From the NCBI RefSeq assembly GCF_003347595.2, contig NZ_QCZK02000024.1, positions 310,001-374,000 on the forward strand: a stretch of 64,000 nt of DNA. The letters are read 5' to 3'. Source of the stretch: Botryobacter ruber (GTDB lineage Bacteria > Bacteroidota > Bacteroidia > Cytophagales > Hymenobacteraceae). Shown here one piece after another: positions 1 to 8,108 of this stretch. The notes below the pieces were generated by a model. That model was not told the DNA's origin, made no database searches, and worked only from the letters and a program-made list of their open reading frames with translations. Positions within the stretch are counted from its first letter, which is position 1. Each line of letters begins with the position of its first letter. A program made the position numbers and the translations under genes.

Positions 1-757
1 TGCCATAGCGCTCATTTATCTCGAAGTACAATTTACCGCCTTTTTTCAGCAGCGTCTGCCCTACCTCGGTTATCCTTCTGTAATATTTCAGGGCATCCTC
101 GTCGGGCACGAAAAGCGCCAGGTGCGGCTCGTAGGCCAGCACATTTTGCCGCATCAGTTCCTTCTCCGATTCCAGCACATAGGGCGGATTGCTCGTGATG
201 ATGTCCAGCGACTGTGGTGGCAGGTGCTGAACGGGTTCAAAGATATCCTGCAGCAGCCACGACACCCTTACCTGGTATTTTTCTGCATTGGCACGGGCAA
301 CAGCCAACGCTCCTTCCGAAATATCCATGCCATACACCTGCGCCTCCTGCAGGTTAGCAGCCAGCGCAATGGGTATGCAGCCGCTCCCTGTGCCGATGTC
401 CAAAATATTCAGGTGCTTACGCCCCTGGTGTTCCTGCAGGATCAGGTGCACCAGTTCTTCGGTTTCGGGTCGTGGAATGAGTACCCGCTCGTCTACCGCC
501 AGCTCCAGTCCGTAGAAGTGCGCGATGCCCAGCACGTACTGCAGGGGCTCGTGCTGCAACAGGCGCTCTACCAGAGGAGCAGTGGCTGTGGTGGCAGCTG
601 CAGAAAGCTCCTGGTCGCGCATCAGGCTCAGTTCCAGCCTTGTTTTCTGCAACACATGCTCCAGTACCTGCTGCGCCATAGCACCTGCTTCCGGTTCGGG
701 ATAAACAGCTGCAAGCGCTGCTTTGATCGAATTATGTGTATCTTTAACGGTAGCCAA
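1..757 (-). CDS. prmC: Release factor glutamine methyltransferase PrmC (3' end outside window)
   Basis: PrmC (HemK) is an S-adenosylmethionine-dependent enzyme that N5-methylates the glutamine of the GGQ motif of release factors RF1 and RF2. The frame is open from a TTG at 757 to the window edge, giving about 252 residues of a family that is usually about 280, so only the C-terminus is missing. The diagnostic NPPY motif is encoded near 180-195, in the context DIITSNPPY. No ATG precedes it in frame, so TTG is the probable start. The stretch encoding SAAATTATAP (about 576-607) matches the R1 repeat found between genes elsewhere in this window and may be a repeat-derived insertion in the N-terminal helical domain. 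Divergent from ribD. Confidence 0.88.
   Translation of the reverse strand, partial: MATVKDTHNSIKAALAAVYPEPEAGAMAQQVLEHVLQKTRLELSLMRDQELSAAATTATAPLVERLLQHEPLQYVLGIAHFYGLELAVDERVLIPRPETEELVHLILQEHQGRKHLNILDIGTGSGCIPIALAANLQEAQVYGMDISEGALAVARANAEKYQVRVSWLLQDIFEPVQHLPPQSLDIITSNPPYVLESEKELMRQNVLAYEPHLALFVPDEDALKYYRRITEVGQTLLKKGGKLYFEINERYG
576..607. repeat. R1-like repeat inside prmC
   Basis: Contains the R1 core AGTGGCTGTGGTGGCAGCTG followed by CAGAAA on the + strand, closely matching intergenic copies at 12201 and 18221. It stays in frame within prmC and encodes an Ala/Thr-rich peptide on the minus strand. Confidence 0.6.
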
Positions 758-760
758 GAA

Positions 761-808
761 AGTTAAGAAGTTAGAAAGTTTAGGAGTTAAAGAGTTTAGG
801 AGTTAAAG
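761..808. repeat. R2 16-bp repeat array, degenerate
   Basis: About three imperfect copies of a unit related to TTTAGGAGTTAGAAAG. It lies in the divergent prmC-ribD intergenic region, just 5' of the prmC TTG start. Confidence 0.7.
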
Positions 809-822
809 GTTATTGAGAATGA

Positions 823-857
823 AATGTAGCGGCGTGATGCTCGCGTCTCCTGCACGG
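823..857. repeat. Dispersed module containing GATGCTCGCGTCTCCTGC
   Basis: The same sequence occurs in reverse complement at about 51305-51338 (GCAGGAGACGCGAGCATC), both times beside R2 arrays. It appears to be another module of the composite intergenic repeats. Confidence 0.6.
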
Positions 858-914
858 ACAACTTCCCGGCATGCGCCGCTTTACCGGATCATGCTGCTTC
901 AAATTTAATTATTA

Positions 915-922
915 TACCTTTG
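915..922 (+). promoter_or_regulatory. Bacteroidota -7 promoter element for ribD
   Basis: TACCTTTG matches the TAnnTTTG -7 consensus exactly and lies 18 bp before the ribD ATG. No clear -33 TTG is seen at the usual distance. Confidence 0.55.
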
Positions 923-940
923 CAAAGGTAAACACTTGCC

Positions 941-1981
941 ATGACATCAGCCGACGAACTTTACATGCGCCGTGCCCTGGAGCTTGCCGCCCTGGGCCGC
1001 GGCAGCACCAGTCCCAACCCGATGGTGGGCTGCGTAATTGTGCACGATAACCGCATTATTGGCGAAGGCTGGCACCGGCAGTATGGCGGTCCGCATGCCG
1101 AGGTAAATGCCATAAATTCCGTTACCGAAAAGCACCTGCTCCCGCACAGCCGCGTGTACGTAACGCTGGAACCCTGCTCCCACTACGGCAAAACCCCGCC
1201 CTGCGCCGACCTGCTCATCAACAGCCAGGTGCGGGATGTAGTTATCTGCAACACCGACCCGAACCCGCAGGTGGCAGGACGGGGCATCCGCAAAATGCAG
1301 GAGGTAGGCATACAGGTGCAGACCGGGCTGCTGGAACAGGAAGGGCTGGAGCTGAACAAGCGCTTCTTCACGCTGCACACGCTCAAGCGGCCTTACCTCA
1401 TTTTAAAATGGGCCGAAACAGCCGATGGGTTTGTGGCTGGCGTACAGTGCGAGCAGCTGCAGATCAGCGGCAGCCTGGCGAAGCGGCTGGTACACAAGTG
1501 GCGCACTGAGGAGCAGGCCATTATGGTCGGCACCCGCACCGCCCTCTACGACAACCCCCGCCTGAACGTACGCCACTGGCCGGGCCGCAACCCGCTCCGC
1601 ATCGTGATTGACCGGCAGCTGCAACTCCCGCCGCACACTATGCTGCTGGACAAGAGTCAGCCAACGGTGGTGTACAATTACCTGAAACAGGAAGAAGCGC
1701 ATGAGAACTTGCACTATGTACAGCTCTCGCAGGAGCAGGACCTGTTAACGCAGGTGCTGCAGGATTTACATGCCCGAAATGTGGTGTCGGTGCTGGTGGA
1801 AGGCGGTACTTACCTGCTCGACAGCCTGCTGCAGGCGGGGCTCTGGGACGAGGCCTTCGTTTTCCGGAACTCGGCAAAAGCCATTGGCGCTGGCATCAAG
1901 GCGCCGGCTATGGTGTACGGAAAACTGCAAAGCACGCAAACTTTAGGCACCGATCTGCTGTTTCACTACCACCGAACCTGA
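941..1981 (+). CDS. ribD: Bifunctional riboflavin deaminase/reductase RibD
   Basis: RibD catalyses the second and third steps of riboflavin synthesis: deamination of the GTP-derived diaminopyrimidine, then NADPH-dependent reduction of the ribosyl side chain. The N-terminal deaminase (about residues 5-145) carries the zinc site: His52 and Glu54 in PHAEVNAI, Cys79 in EPCSHYGKTPPC and Cys88. The C-terminal reductase (about 150-346) starts at RPYLILKWAET and includes the VLVEGG motif. Its 346 residues are close to the family norm. It stands alone, with no other rib genes nearby, and has its own -7 element. The ATG at 941 gives a full-length deaminase domain. Confidence 0.96.
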   Translation: MTSADELYMRRALELAALGRGSTSPNPMVGCVIVHDNRIIGEGWHRQYGGPHAEVNAINSVTEKHLLPHSRVYVTLEPCSHYGKTPPCADLLINSQVRDVVICNTDPNPQVAGRGIRKMQEVGIQVQTGLLEQEGLELNKRFFTLHTLKRPYLILKWAETADGFVAGVQCEQLQISGSLAKRLVHKWRTEEQAIMVGTRTALYDNPRLNVRHWPGRNPLRIVIDRQLQLPPHTMLLDKSQPTVVYNYLKQEEAHENLHYVQLSQEQDLLTQVLQDLHARNVVSVLVEGGTYLLDSLLQAGLWDEAFVFRNSAKAIGAGIKAPAMVYGKLQSTQTLGTDLLFHYHRT

Positions 1982-2012
1982 TGCAGCCGGAGATTAGGAG
2001 GTCTGAAGGTTA

Positions 2013-2042
2013 GCACCTGCTGCCACCATACCCTCTGCAGAA
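2013..2042. repeat. R1 repeat, minus orientation
   Basis: CTGCTGCCACCATACCCTCTGCAGAA between ribD and the next gene matches the reverse complement of the R1 consensus. Confidence 0.6.
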
Positions 2043-2076
2043 TCAATTTTCATTTTCACACAAATATTTAGCACCC

Positions 2077-2559
2077 GTGGCAGAATCGCTTATAGTAGAC
2101 GCAACACTCAGCAAGGAAGAAAAATATAAAAGCCTGCTCCCGCAGCTAGAGGCCTTAACGGCAGGCGAAACAGACCTGATTGCCAACCTCTCTAACCTGG
2201 TGGCGGCCCTGAAGCAGGGCATGGGCTTTTTCTGGGTTGGGGTTTATTTCAACAAGGAAGATCAGCTGGTGCTGGGCCCATTCCAGGGGCCGGTTGCCTG
2301 CACCCGCATCCCCTACCACAAAGGCGTCTGCGGCGCCTGCTACACCCGCCGCGAAACCATCCTGGTACCCGACGTCGAAGCTTTCCCGGGCCACATTGCC
2401 TGCAGCAGCGCATCTAAGTCAGAAATCGTACTGCCTGTGCTGAAAGACGGTGAAGTGAAGCTGGTATTTGATATCGACAGCGATAAGCTGAACGACTTCG
2501 ATGAGACAGACCAGCACTACCTGGAGCAACTGATGCAGCTGATCGCGAGTTGGTATTGA
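2077..2559 (+). CDS. msrC: Free methionine-(R)-sulfoxide reductase (GAF domain)
   Basis: A single GAF-domain enzyme of 160 residues that reduces free methionine-R-sulfoxide in the cytoplasm using a cysteine relay. Cys75, Cys85 and Cys109 have the 10- and 24-residue spacing of the Cys84/Cys94/Cys118 triad of the E. coli enzyme; Cys88 is extra. Family motifs FFWVGVYF, PYHKGVCG and FDIDSD are present. The start is GTG at 2077; no in-frame ATG would keep the N-terminal helix. The stop codon at 2557 runs straight into an R2 array. Confidence 0.92.
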   Translation: MAESLIVDATLSKEEKYKSLLPQLEALTAGETDLIANLSNLVAALKQGMGFFWVGVYFNKEDQLVLGPFQGPVACTRIPYHKGVCGACYTRRETILVPDVEAFPGHIACSSASKSEIVLPVLKDGEVKLVFDIDSDKLNDFDETDQHYLEQLMQLIASWY

Positions 2560-2610
2560 GAGTTTAGGAGTTTGAGAGTTTGGGAGGTAGAAAGGCAGAA
2601 GGCAGAAAGA
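2558..2610. repeat. R2 repeat array abutting a stop codon
   Basis: Degenerate copies of the 16-bp unit (AGTTTAGGAGTTTGAGAG and GGAGGTAGAAAGG) begin within the TGA stop of the upstream gene and read in the same sense as it. Confidence 0.65.
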
Positions 2611-2624
2611 TGGGAATTTCGTAG

Positions 2625-2644
2625 GGGTTGAAGATTTTCAACCC
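2625..2644. repeat. R3 palindrome
   Basis: GGGTTGAAGATTTTCAACCC: 8-bp arms around GATT. Further copies lie at 6597, 6817 and 51104, each time inside an R2-associated repeat block. Confidence 0.75.
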
Positions 2645-2706
2645 TATCACAAACCACAGACAAATCATATCCTCCCCAATAACTAATAACCAATAACCAA
2701 CTAAAT

Positions 2707-3390
2707 CTACCCGAAAAAGGATGGTGGTTCTGTTTTGAGTTGGGCAATTACTGTTTCGCCGCCTTTTGTTTTCTGGCCCAGCTCTACTTTTACGATCGTG
2801 TCCAGTGGCAGGAAAACGTCTACGCGGGAGCCGAATTTAATAAAACCGAACTCCTCGCCCTGGCTTACCTCGTCCTTCTCCTTCACATACCACACAATAC
2901 GGCGTGCCATGGCTCCGGCAATCTGGCGGAAAAGTACTTCGGGACCGGCTGTAGATTCTACCACTACGGTAGTACGCTCGTTCTGCGTGCTCGACTTCGG
3001 GTGCCAGGCAACAAAGTAATTTCCGGGATGGTATTTGAAATAGCTCACGATGCCGGAAACCGGGTTACGGGTGACGTGCACGTTTATCGGCGACATGAAA
3101 ATGGAGATCTGCTTGCGCTTATCCTTGAAATATTCCGGTTCCTCCACTTCTTCTATCACCACCACTTTGCCATCGGCAGGGGCTACAATCAGGTCTTCGT
3201 GCAGGAGCAGGTTACGATATGGGCTACGGAAAAACTGCAGGATCAGGAGGAACACAATTACAGAAATGCCGGAGAAAATTCGGTTAAACGTCATGTTGGC
3301 TGCATTGTAGTTATACAGCAACAAGTTGAATACTAGCAAAATAAGCAAGGTAAAAAACAGTATTCGTCTTCCTTCTCTATGAATTTTCAT
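2707..3390 (-). CDS. psd: Phosphatidylserine decarboxylase proenzyme, short type
   Basis: Decarboxylates phosphatidylserine to phosphatidylethanolamine at the inner membrane. The N-terminus has two membrane segments (about 9-28 and 36-52). The conserved PADG (Asp72) and NVHVTRNP (His105) motifs follow. The self-cleavage site is Gly187-Ser188 in KFGSRVD; Ser188 would become the pyruvoyl cofactor. The 227-residue length fits the short archaetidylserine/PSD-related subgroup. It lies downstream of cdsA on the same strand but is separated from it by about 250 bp. The two act in the same pathway: cdsA makes CDP-diacylglycerol, precursor of the phosphatidylserine used here. Confidence 0.93.
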   Translation of the reverse strand: MKIHREGRRILFFTLLILLVFNLLLYNYNAANMTFNRIFSGISVIVFLLILQFFRSPYRNLLLHEDLIVAPADGKVVVIEEVEEPEYFKDKRKQISIFMSPINVHVTRNPVSGIVSYFKYHPGNYFVAWHPKSSTQNERTTVVVESTAGPEVLFRQIAGAMARRIVWYVKEKDEVSQGEEFGFIKFGSRVDVFLPLDTIVKVELGQKTKGGETVIAQLKTEPPSFFG

Positions 3391-3642
3391 CCTTATGTAA
3401 ATTTGCCGCAGTTCTATCCTTTAACTCGTTATCTCCCGGGTGGTTACAGGAATGAGTAATTAGCGGCTTTAAAATTATGTAAACTTAAACTTATTTAACA
3501 AAAAAATTACAAGAAACCGCCCATTTACTTGCAGAGTATACACAATTTATCGGCAACTGTTACGTTTGCTGCAATTTACCCGGTAAATAAAGGCATTTTC
3601 CTGCACCTAAAGCACTGGCTGCCAACACGCCGGCGGAAGCGC

Positions 3643-4473
3643 TTAAAATATTTTCAGAAAGGCCACAACAAAAGGAATTACCATTAACAGGCTGTCGAAG
3701 CGGTCCAGGATGCCGCCGTGGCCGGGCAGCAGCGTACCGGAATCTTTCACCCCCAGGCTCCGCTTCAGCAGCGACTCGGCCAAATCGCCGAGTACGCCGA
3801 AAACAGACACAATCACGGCAACACCGATCCACTGGTACAGCTCCAGGTCAGCGAAGAAAAAGGAAAGCAGCCAGGCTACGGCTACGGCCATGAGCACACC
3901 TCCGGCCCAGCCTTCCCAGGTTTTTCCCGGCGATACCCGCGCCAGCAGCTTGTGCTTTCCAAAACTTTTTCCGAAGATATAAGCGCCTGTGTCGGCGGCC
4001 CAGATCAGGAGCAGCAAACCCAGCACCGGCTGCCAGCTATAGGCCTCCTGCAGGTAAGCCAGCAGGTGCAGCAACCCGAACGGAATGGCGATGTACAAGG
4101 CCCCCAGCACCGTAAAGGCAACGTTGGTGAAAGGCTGCGGCAGCTTGCGGTACAACTCCAGCACGAACACCAGGAACAGCACAGGCGGCAACAGGTAAAG
4201 CAGTTCAGCAGCAACCAATTCCCGTTCTACCAGGAAAGCGGCTACGTAAATAAAACCGCCGAGCGTTACCCCCAGTCCTTTGTTTGGCTTTACCCCCTCC
4301 TGCAGCGCTACCAGCCTGTAAAACTCCAGGATGCCGAGCAGGGTAAGCCCCAGGAACAACAGAAAATACGTCCACTCGCCAAAAAGTATACCGCCGATAA
4401 ACAGGGCAGCGCCCAGCACACCGACAATAACACGCTGCTGCAGATTACTCAGGGTAGATATAGTTTTGCTCAT
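3643..4473 (-). CDS. cdsA: Phosphatidate cytidylyltransferase CdsA
   Basis: Makes CDP-diacylglycerol from phosphatidic acid and CTP, the branch point of phospholipid synthesis. The 276-residue protein is almost wholly hydrophobic with about eight membrane helices. The family signature lies at residues 234-260 (ESLLKRSLGVKDSGTLLPG then HGGILDRFDS), including the catalytic Asp residues and the KD pair. It follows the CPBP protease gene on the same strand with a 66-bp gap. That gap holds TAATTTG, a near match to the -7 consensus, so cdsA may have its own promoter. Confidence 0.95.
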   Translation of the reverse strand: MSKTISTLSNLQQRVIVGVLGAALFIGGILFGEWTYFLLFLGLTLLGILEFYRLVALQEGVKPNKGLGVTLGGFIYVAAFLVERELVAAELLYLLPPVLFLVFVLELYRKLPQPFTNVAFTVLGALYIAIPFGLLHLLAYLQEAYSWQPVLGLLLLIWAADTGAYIFGKSFGKHKLLARVSPGKTWEGWAGGVLMAVAVAWLLSFFFADLELYQWIGVAVIVSVFGVLGDLAESLLKRSLGVKDSGTLLPGHGGILDRFDSLLMVIPFVVAFLKIF

Positions 4474-4539
4474 GGAGTAAAGTTTGGTAGGAGGTGCAAC
4501 AGCACCAAATTAGCACTTAATGTATAAATTACAAAAGCG

Positions 4540-5505
4540 CTATACTTCCGGCACGTTTTCGCTTGTACTTTCTAGGCTGCGTGTGCGAAGCGGCAGCTCC
4601 TTAAACTGCTGGTAGAGGTAATACAGTATGCCGGCACTAAGCACCACCGAGATAACGACAGTATAAACCGGCATGGGCTCCGTCGATTCGATGTCCATAT
4701 CTACCCGGCCTGTCTGCTGCAGGTAGAGCACCAGAACGGTGAAGCCATTGTTTACAAAGTGGGCTATTATTGGCACGCTGATTCTGCCGGACCACAAGTA
4801 GAGGTACCCAAACAAGGCCCCCAGCACCATCCGCGGAATAAAGCCGAAAAACTGCACATGGATGGCACTGAAAACGGCTGCCGCTATCCAAACGGCCAGG
4901 TGCCCGCTGCCCCACCAGCGGTGCAACTGTTTTTGCATCACGCCCCTGAACAGCAGCTCTTCGCCTACTGCAGGAATAATGGCGATCACCAGCAGCCCTA
5001 CCAGTAGCTCCATCACCGTCACGAATTTGGCAAACAGTTTGGTTAGTTCAGCTGCTTCGGTTTCTTTTTGCCGGGCCCATTCCTCAAAGCCTTTCATGTA
5101 TTCCGGAAACTGCACATCTGCGTTCCAGTTAATGATAACCGAGTTGGCAGGCATAATCAGCACGATCAGTAAGCCGCTGAGGAGGAGCAGCCCGAGGGTG
5201 GGCGATCTTTTCCAGTTCAGGTAATCGCCCAGGTTATAGCCCAAGGCCATGATGAGAAAGAGCGGCGCCAGCACAAACATAAACAGCGACACCACGCCCT
5301 GGTAAAACATGATAGCATCTCTTCCTTCCGGGAACTCGGCAGGATTTCGCAGTGCCCGCTCCAGTTCAAAGATCCCCACCCCGAAGAGCCATTCGCCAAA
5401 CACAGCATACACAAACGACGCTATAAAAACGCCCGCCAGAATAAAGGCAATTAGCAGCAACAAGACGACAAATGGATGTTGTTCTTTCGAGATGAAACCT
5501 TTCAT
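4540..5505 (-). CDS. CPBP family intramembrane glutamic metalloprotease
   Basis: A multi-pass membrane protein of the CPBP (CAAX protease/bacteriocin-processing, Rce1-type) family. The catalytic motifs are visible: EELLFRG with Glu182-Glu183 and Arg187, His216 in SAIHVQF, and His249-x3-Asn253 in AHFVNN. The frame extends upstream to 5613 but would then overlap dusB; the ATG at 5505 gives 321 residues starting MKGFISKEQ and leaves a normal divergent spacer. Substrates are unknown. It precedes cdsA on the same strand. The charged region about 138-157 lies between membrane helices. Confidence 0.88.
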   Translation of the reverse strand: MKGFISKEQHPFVVLLLLIAFILAGVFIASFVYAVFGEWLFGVGIFELERALRNPAEFPEGRDAIMFYQGVVSLFMFVLAPLFLIMALGYNLGDYLNWKRSPTLGLLLLSGLLIVLIMPANSVIINWNADVQFPEYMKGFEEWARQKETEAAELTKLFAKFVTVMELLVGLLVIAIIPAVGEELLFRGVMQKQLHRWWGSGHLAVWIAAAVFSAIHVQFFGFIPRMVLGALFGYLYLWSGRISVPIIAHFVNNGFTVLVLYLQQTGRVDMDIESTEPMPVYTVVISVVLSAGILYYLYQQFKELPLRTRSLESTSENVPEV

Positions 5506-5558
5506 AGGGAGTTTTAGGTTTAATTGACGTAAATTTACGTGAAAAATTAAATTTTGCT

Positions 5559-6542
5559 TTGGTAAAGATTGCGAACATAGAACTGGGCGAGTTCCCGCTG
5601 CTGCTGGCACCAATGGAGGACGTGAGCGATCCGCCCTTCCGGAAAGTATGTAAAGCCAACGGTGCCGACCTGATGTACACCGAGTTTATCTCGTCTGAGG
5701 GTTTGATACGTGATGCAGCCAAAAGTGTGCAGAAACTGGACATTTTCGATTACGAACGCCCCATTGGCATACAGATTTTTGGTTCTGAAATAGACTCGAT
5801 GCGCGAGGCCGCTATTGTCTCGTCGCAGGCCGGTCCTGACCTGATTGACATTAATTATGGATGCCCGGTAAAACAGGTGGCCTGCAAGGGAGCCGGTGCC
5901 GCCTTGCTGCGCGACATCCCGAAGATGGTGCAGATGACCTCTGAAATTGTGAAAGCCACGCACCTGCCCGTAACGGTAAAAACGCGCCTGGGCTGGGACG
6001 AGAACACCAAGAATGTGGTAGATACGGCGGAGCGCCTGCAGGATATCGGCATCCAGGCCATCAGCATCCACGGCCGCACCCGCGTGCAGATGTACAAAGG
6101 CGAAGCCGACTGGCGCCTGATTGCCGAGGTAAAAAACAACCCGCGCATGAAGATTCCTGTGTTTGGCAACGGCGATATCGATTCGCCGGAGAAGGCGCTG
6201 GAATACCGTAATAAGTACGGCGTAGACGGCATCATGATTGGCCGCGCCAGCATTGGCCATCCCTGGATCTTTAACGAGATCAAACACTACATGGCCACCG
6301 GCGAACACCTGCCGGAGCCTACGCTCGAAGACCGGGTGGAGGTTTGCCGCCAGCACTTCACGCACTCGCTGGAGTGGAAAGGCGACAGGCTGGGCATTTT
6401 CGAAATGCGCCGCCACTACACCAACTACTTCAGGGGCCTGCCGAACTTTAAGCCGCTGCGCATGCGCCTGGTGCAGTCCGAAGACATCCAGGAGATCTAC
6501 GATACCCTGGACGAGATAGCGCATACGATGAGCTATGCGTAG
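5559..6542 (+). CDS. dusB: tRNA-dihydrouridine synthase (DusB-type)
   Basis: An FMN-dependent TIM-barrel enzyme that reduces uridines to dihydrouridine in tRNA D-loops. Visible motifs are APMEDVSDPPFR near the N-terminus, the catalytic Cys102 in NYGCPVKQ, KTRLGW, the phosphate-binding FGNGDI segment and GRASIGHPW. The C-terminal helical RNA-binding domain follows. The start is the TTG at 5559; the protein begins MVKIANIEL as close relatives do. TAAATTTTG at 5548-5556 resembles a -7 element with one extra base, which would leave almost no leader. The stop codon TAG at 6540 is also the first base triplet of an R2 repeat. Confidence 0.94.
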   Translation: MVKIANIELGEFPLLLAPMEDVSDPPFRKVCKANGADLMYTEFISSEGLIRDAAKSVQKLDIFDYERPIGIQIFGSEIDSMREAAIVSSQAGPDLIDINYGCPVKQVACKGAGAALLRDIPKMVQMTSEIVKATHLPVTVKTRLGWDENTKNVVDTAERLQDIGIQAISIHGRTRVQMYKGEADWRLIAEVKNNPRMKIPVFGNGDIDSPEKALEYRNKYGVDGIMIGRASIGHPWIFNEIKHYMATGEHLPEPTLEDRVEVCRQHFTHSLEWKGDRLGIFEMRRHYTNYFRGLPNFKPLRMRLVQSEDIQEIYDTLDEIAHTMSYA

Positions 6543-6900
6543 GAGTTTTGGAGGTAGAGAGGTAGAGAGTTTAGGAGTTAGAAAGGTTAAAATTGCAGGG
6601 GTTTAAAATCTTCAACCCCTACAATTTTCTTTCTGCTCCTGCCACCATTGCTTCTGCTGTTTGTCTGAACCGTTGATTCGTGTGATTTAATTGATTTTTG
6701 TGATTTTTTGTCTGAACACGATTAAATGATGGCAGGATCAACAGGATTATTTGTCTGAATCAGGATTTGCAGAATTTTAGGATTTACAGAATTTGGTTTG
6801 ACTGTGGTTCGTGGAAGGGTTGAAAATCTTCAACCCCTACCTTTTAACTTTCTAACTCCTAAACTCTCTAACTCTTAAACTCTCTAACTCCCAAACTTTT
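6540..6900. repeat. Composite repeat block A (R2-R3-R1-R4-R3-R2)
   Basis: This gene-free stretch is built from modules. An R2 array reads outward from dusB (6540-6588). An imperfect R3 palindrome lies at 6597-6619, and R1 in minus orientation at 6632-6662. The R4 module at 6662-6800 contains TGTCTGAA three times and CAGGATT/GATTTACAGAATTT elements. A GTGGTTCGTG segment is followed by a perfect R3 at 6817-6836 and an inverted R2 array at 6838-6900. The same order occurs at 51046-51502. No ORF or RNA gene is recognisable. Confidence 0.75.
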
Positions 6901-6990
6901 TCTGCTGCTCTTTCATCCACCACATACAATTCTACTGCAATCAAAACAGCAACTACACCTCCGCAGGAGAAACCCGCTACGGCTGCACTG

Positions 6991-7845
6991 GTGTGGCTGC
7001 TGGTGGCAGTGCTTACCCTGATCTGGGGCACTTCGTTTATCCTGATTAAAAAAGGGCTGGTCGTTTTCAACTCCGACGAACTTGGTGCTATGCGTATTGT
7101 GATCGCCTGTGCCTCGTTGCTGCCTTTTGCTGTGGCTAACCTGCGCAAGGTGGAGCGGCACCGCTGGAAGTTCCTGCTCGCCAGCGGGCTGCTGGGCAAC
7201 CTGTTCCCGGCGTTCCTGTTTGCTTATGCCGAAACACATCTGGCCAGTGGCCTGGCGGGTGTGCTCAACTCGCTCACGGCCCTGTTCACGCTCCTGATTG
7301 GCGCTTTGTTTTTCCGGCAGCAGATCACGTGGCTTCGCATGGTGGGTATTGTAGTAGGCATGGCAGGTACCGCGATGCTGATCTTCTCCGGCGGCGGCGG
7401 CACCAACCTCAGCAATATGCGCTACGGACTGTTTATCGTAGTGGCCACCATTTGCTACGGGGGGAGCGCCAACATCATTAAATACCGCCTACAGGGCATT
7501 AAGCCCATCGTCATGTCGAGCCTGGCGTTGCTCACGGTTGGGCCAATGGCTGCTGCTTATCTTTTCACCACCAACGTTTCCGCTAAGTTTGCCTATGCGC
7601 CCGGTGCCTGGGAAGCTTTTCTTTACATTGCTATCCTGGCAGTGTTCAGCACGGCCGTCGGGCTTATCCTCCTTAACAAGCTTATCCAGATTTCAACACC
7701 GGTTTTTGCCAGCACCATCAACTACCTCATCCCTGTTGTGGCGCTGCTGTGGGGCGTGCTGGACGGTGAAACCATCCACCTCTGGCATTATGTGAGCATG
7801 GTCGTAATTTTAGCAGGTGTGTTTATCGTGAACAGGGCCCGTTAA
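6991..7845 (+). CDS. DMT-superfamily (EamA) exporter
   Basis: A drug/metabolite transporter of about ten membrane helices formed by two EamA repeats. The first repeat begins at LTLIWGTSFILIKKG and the second around residue 148. It probably exports a metabolite; the substrate cannot be read from sequence. The start is uncertain. GTG at 6991 is the first usual start codon and opens directly into the first helix. The frame stays open back to 6856 without ATG, GTG or TTG. The upstream codons from ATC at 6940 read like a normal cytoplasmic leader (IKTATTPPQEKPATAAL). A repeat block ends 90 bp upstream, so the original start may have been lost or changed. Confidence 0.85.
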   Translation: MWLLVAVLTLIWGTSFILIKKGLVVFNSDELGAMRIVIACASLLPFAVANLRKVERHRWKFLLASGLLGNLFPAFLFAYAETHLASGLAGVLNSLTALFTLLIGALFFRQQITWLRMVGIVVGMAGTAMLIFSGGGGTNLSNMRYGLFIVVATICYGGSANIIKYRLQGIKPIVMSSLALLTVGPMAAAYLFTTNVSAKFAYAPGAWEAFLYIAILAVFSTAVGLILLNKLIQISTPVFASTINYLIPVVALLWGVLDGETIHLWHYVSMVVILAGVFIVNRAR

Positions 7846-8108
7846 GGCCCGGAAAATTTAAGTTCAGCTGCAGGAGCACCACCTGTTACTTCTCTATATA
7901 TTCATGTATTCATAAAAAGAACTTAATTTCAACGAAAGCTGTTGAGGAGAACACGAAACAGAAGAAAAATTCTAAATGCTTAAGAGGCTGTTTTGTATTC
8001 CGGAATGTAAAAATTAGCTGTTCTTCCATTTTCAGAACATATTTCAGATATTCGGAAATCTATATATAATTTTAAAAAGTCCAAATCCTCATTTTTAGCC
8101 AATCATAC

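Noticed and set aside
941..1000. FMN riboswitch upstream of ribD
   Set aside because: The 180-bp leader region consists of repeat modules and a promoter; no RFN-element sequence (such as AGGGGCG... or the conserved GAUUC parts) is recognisable.
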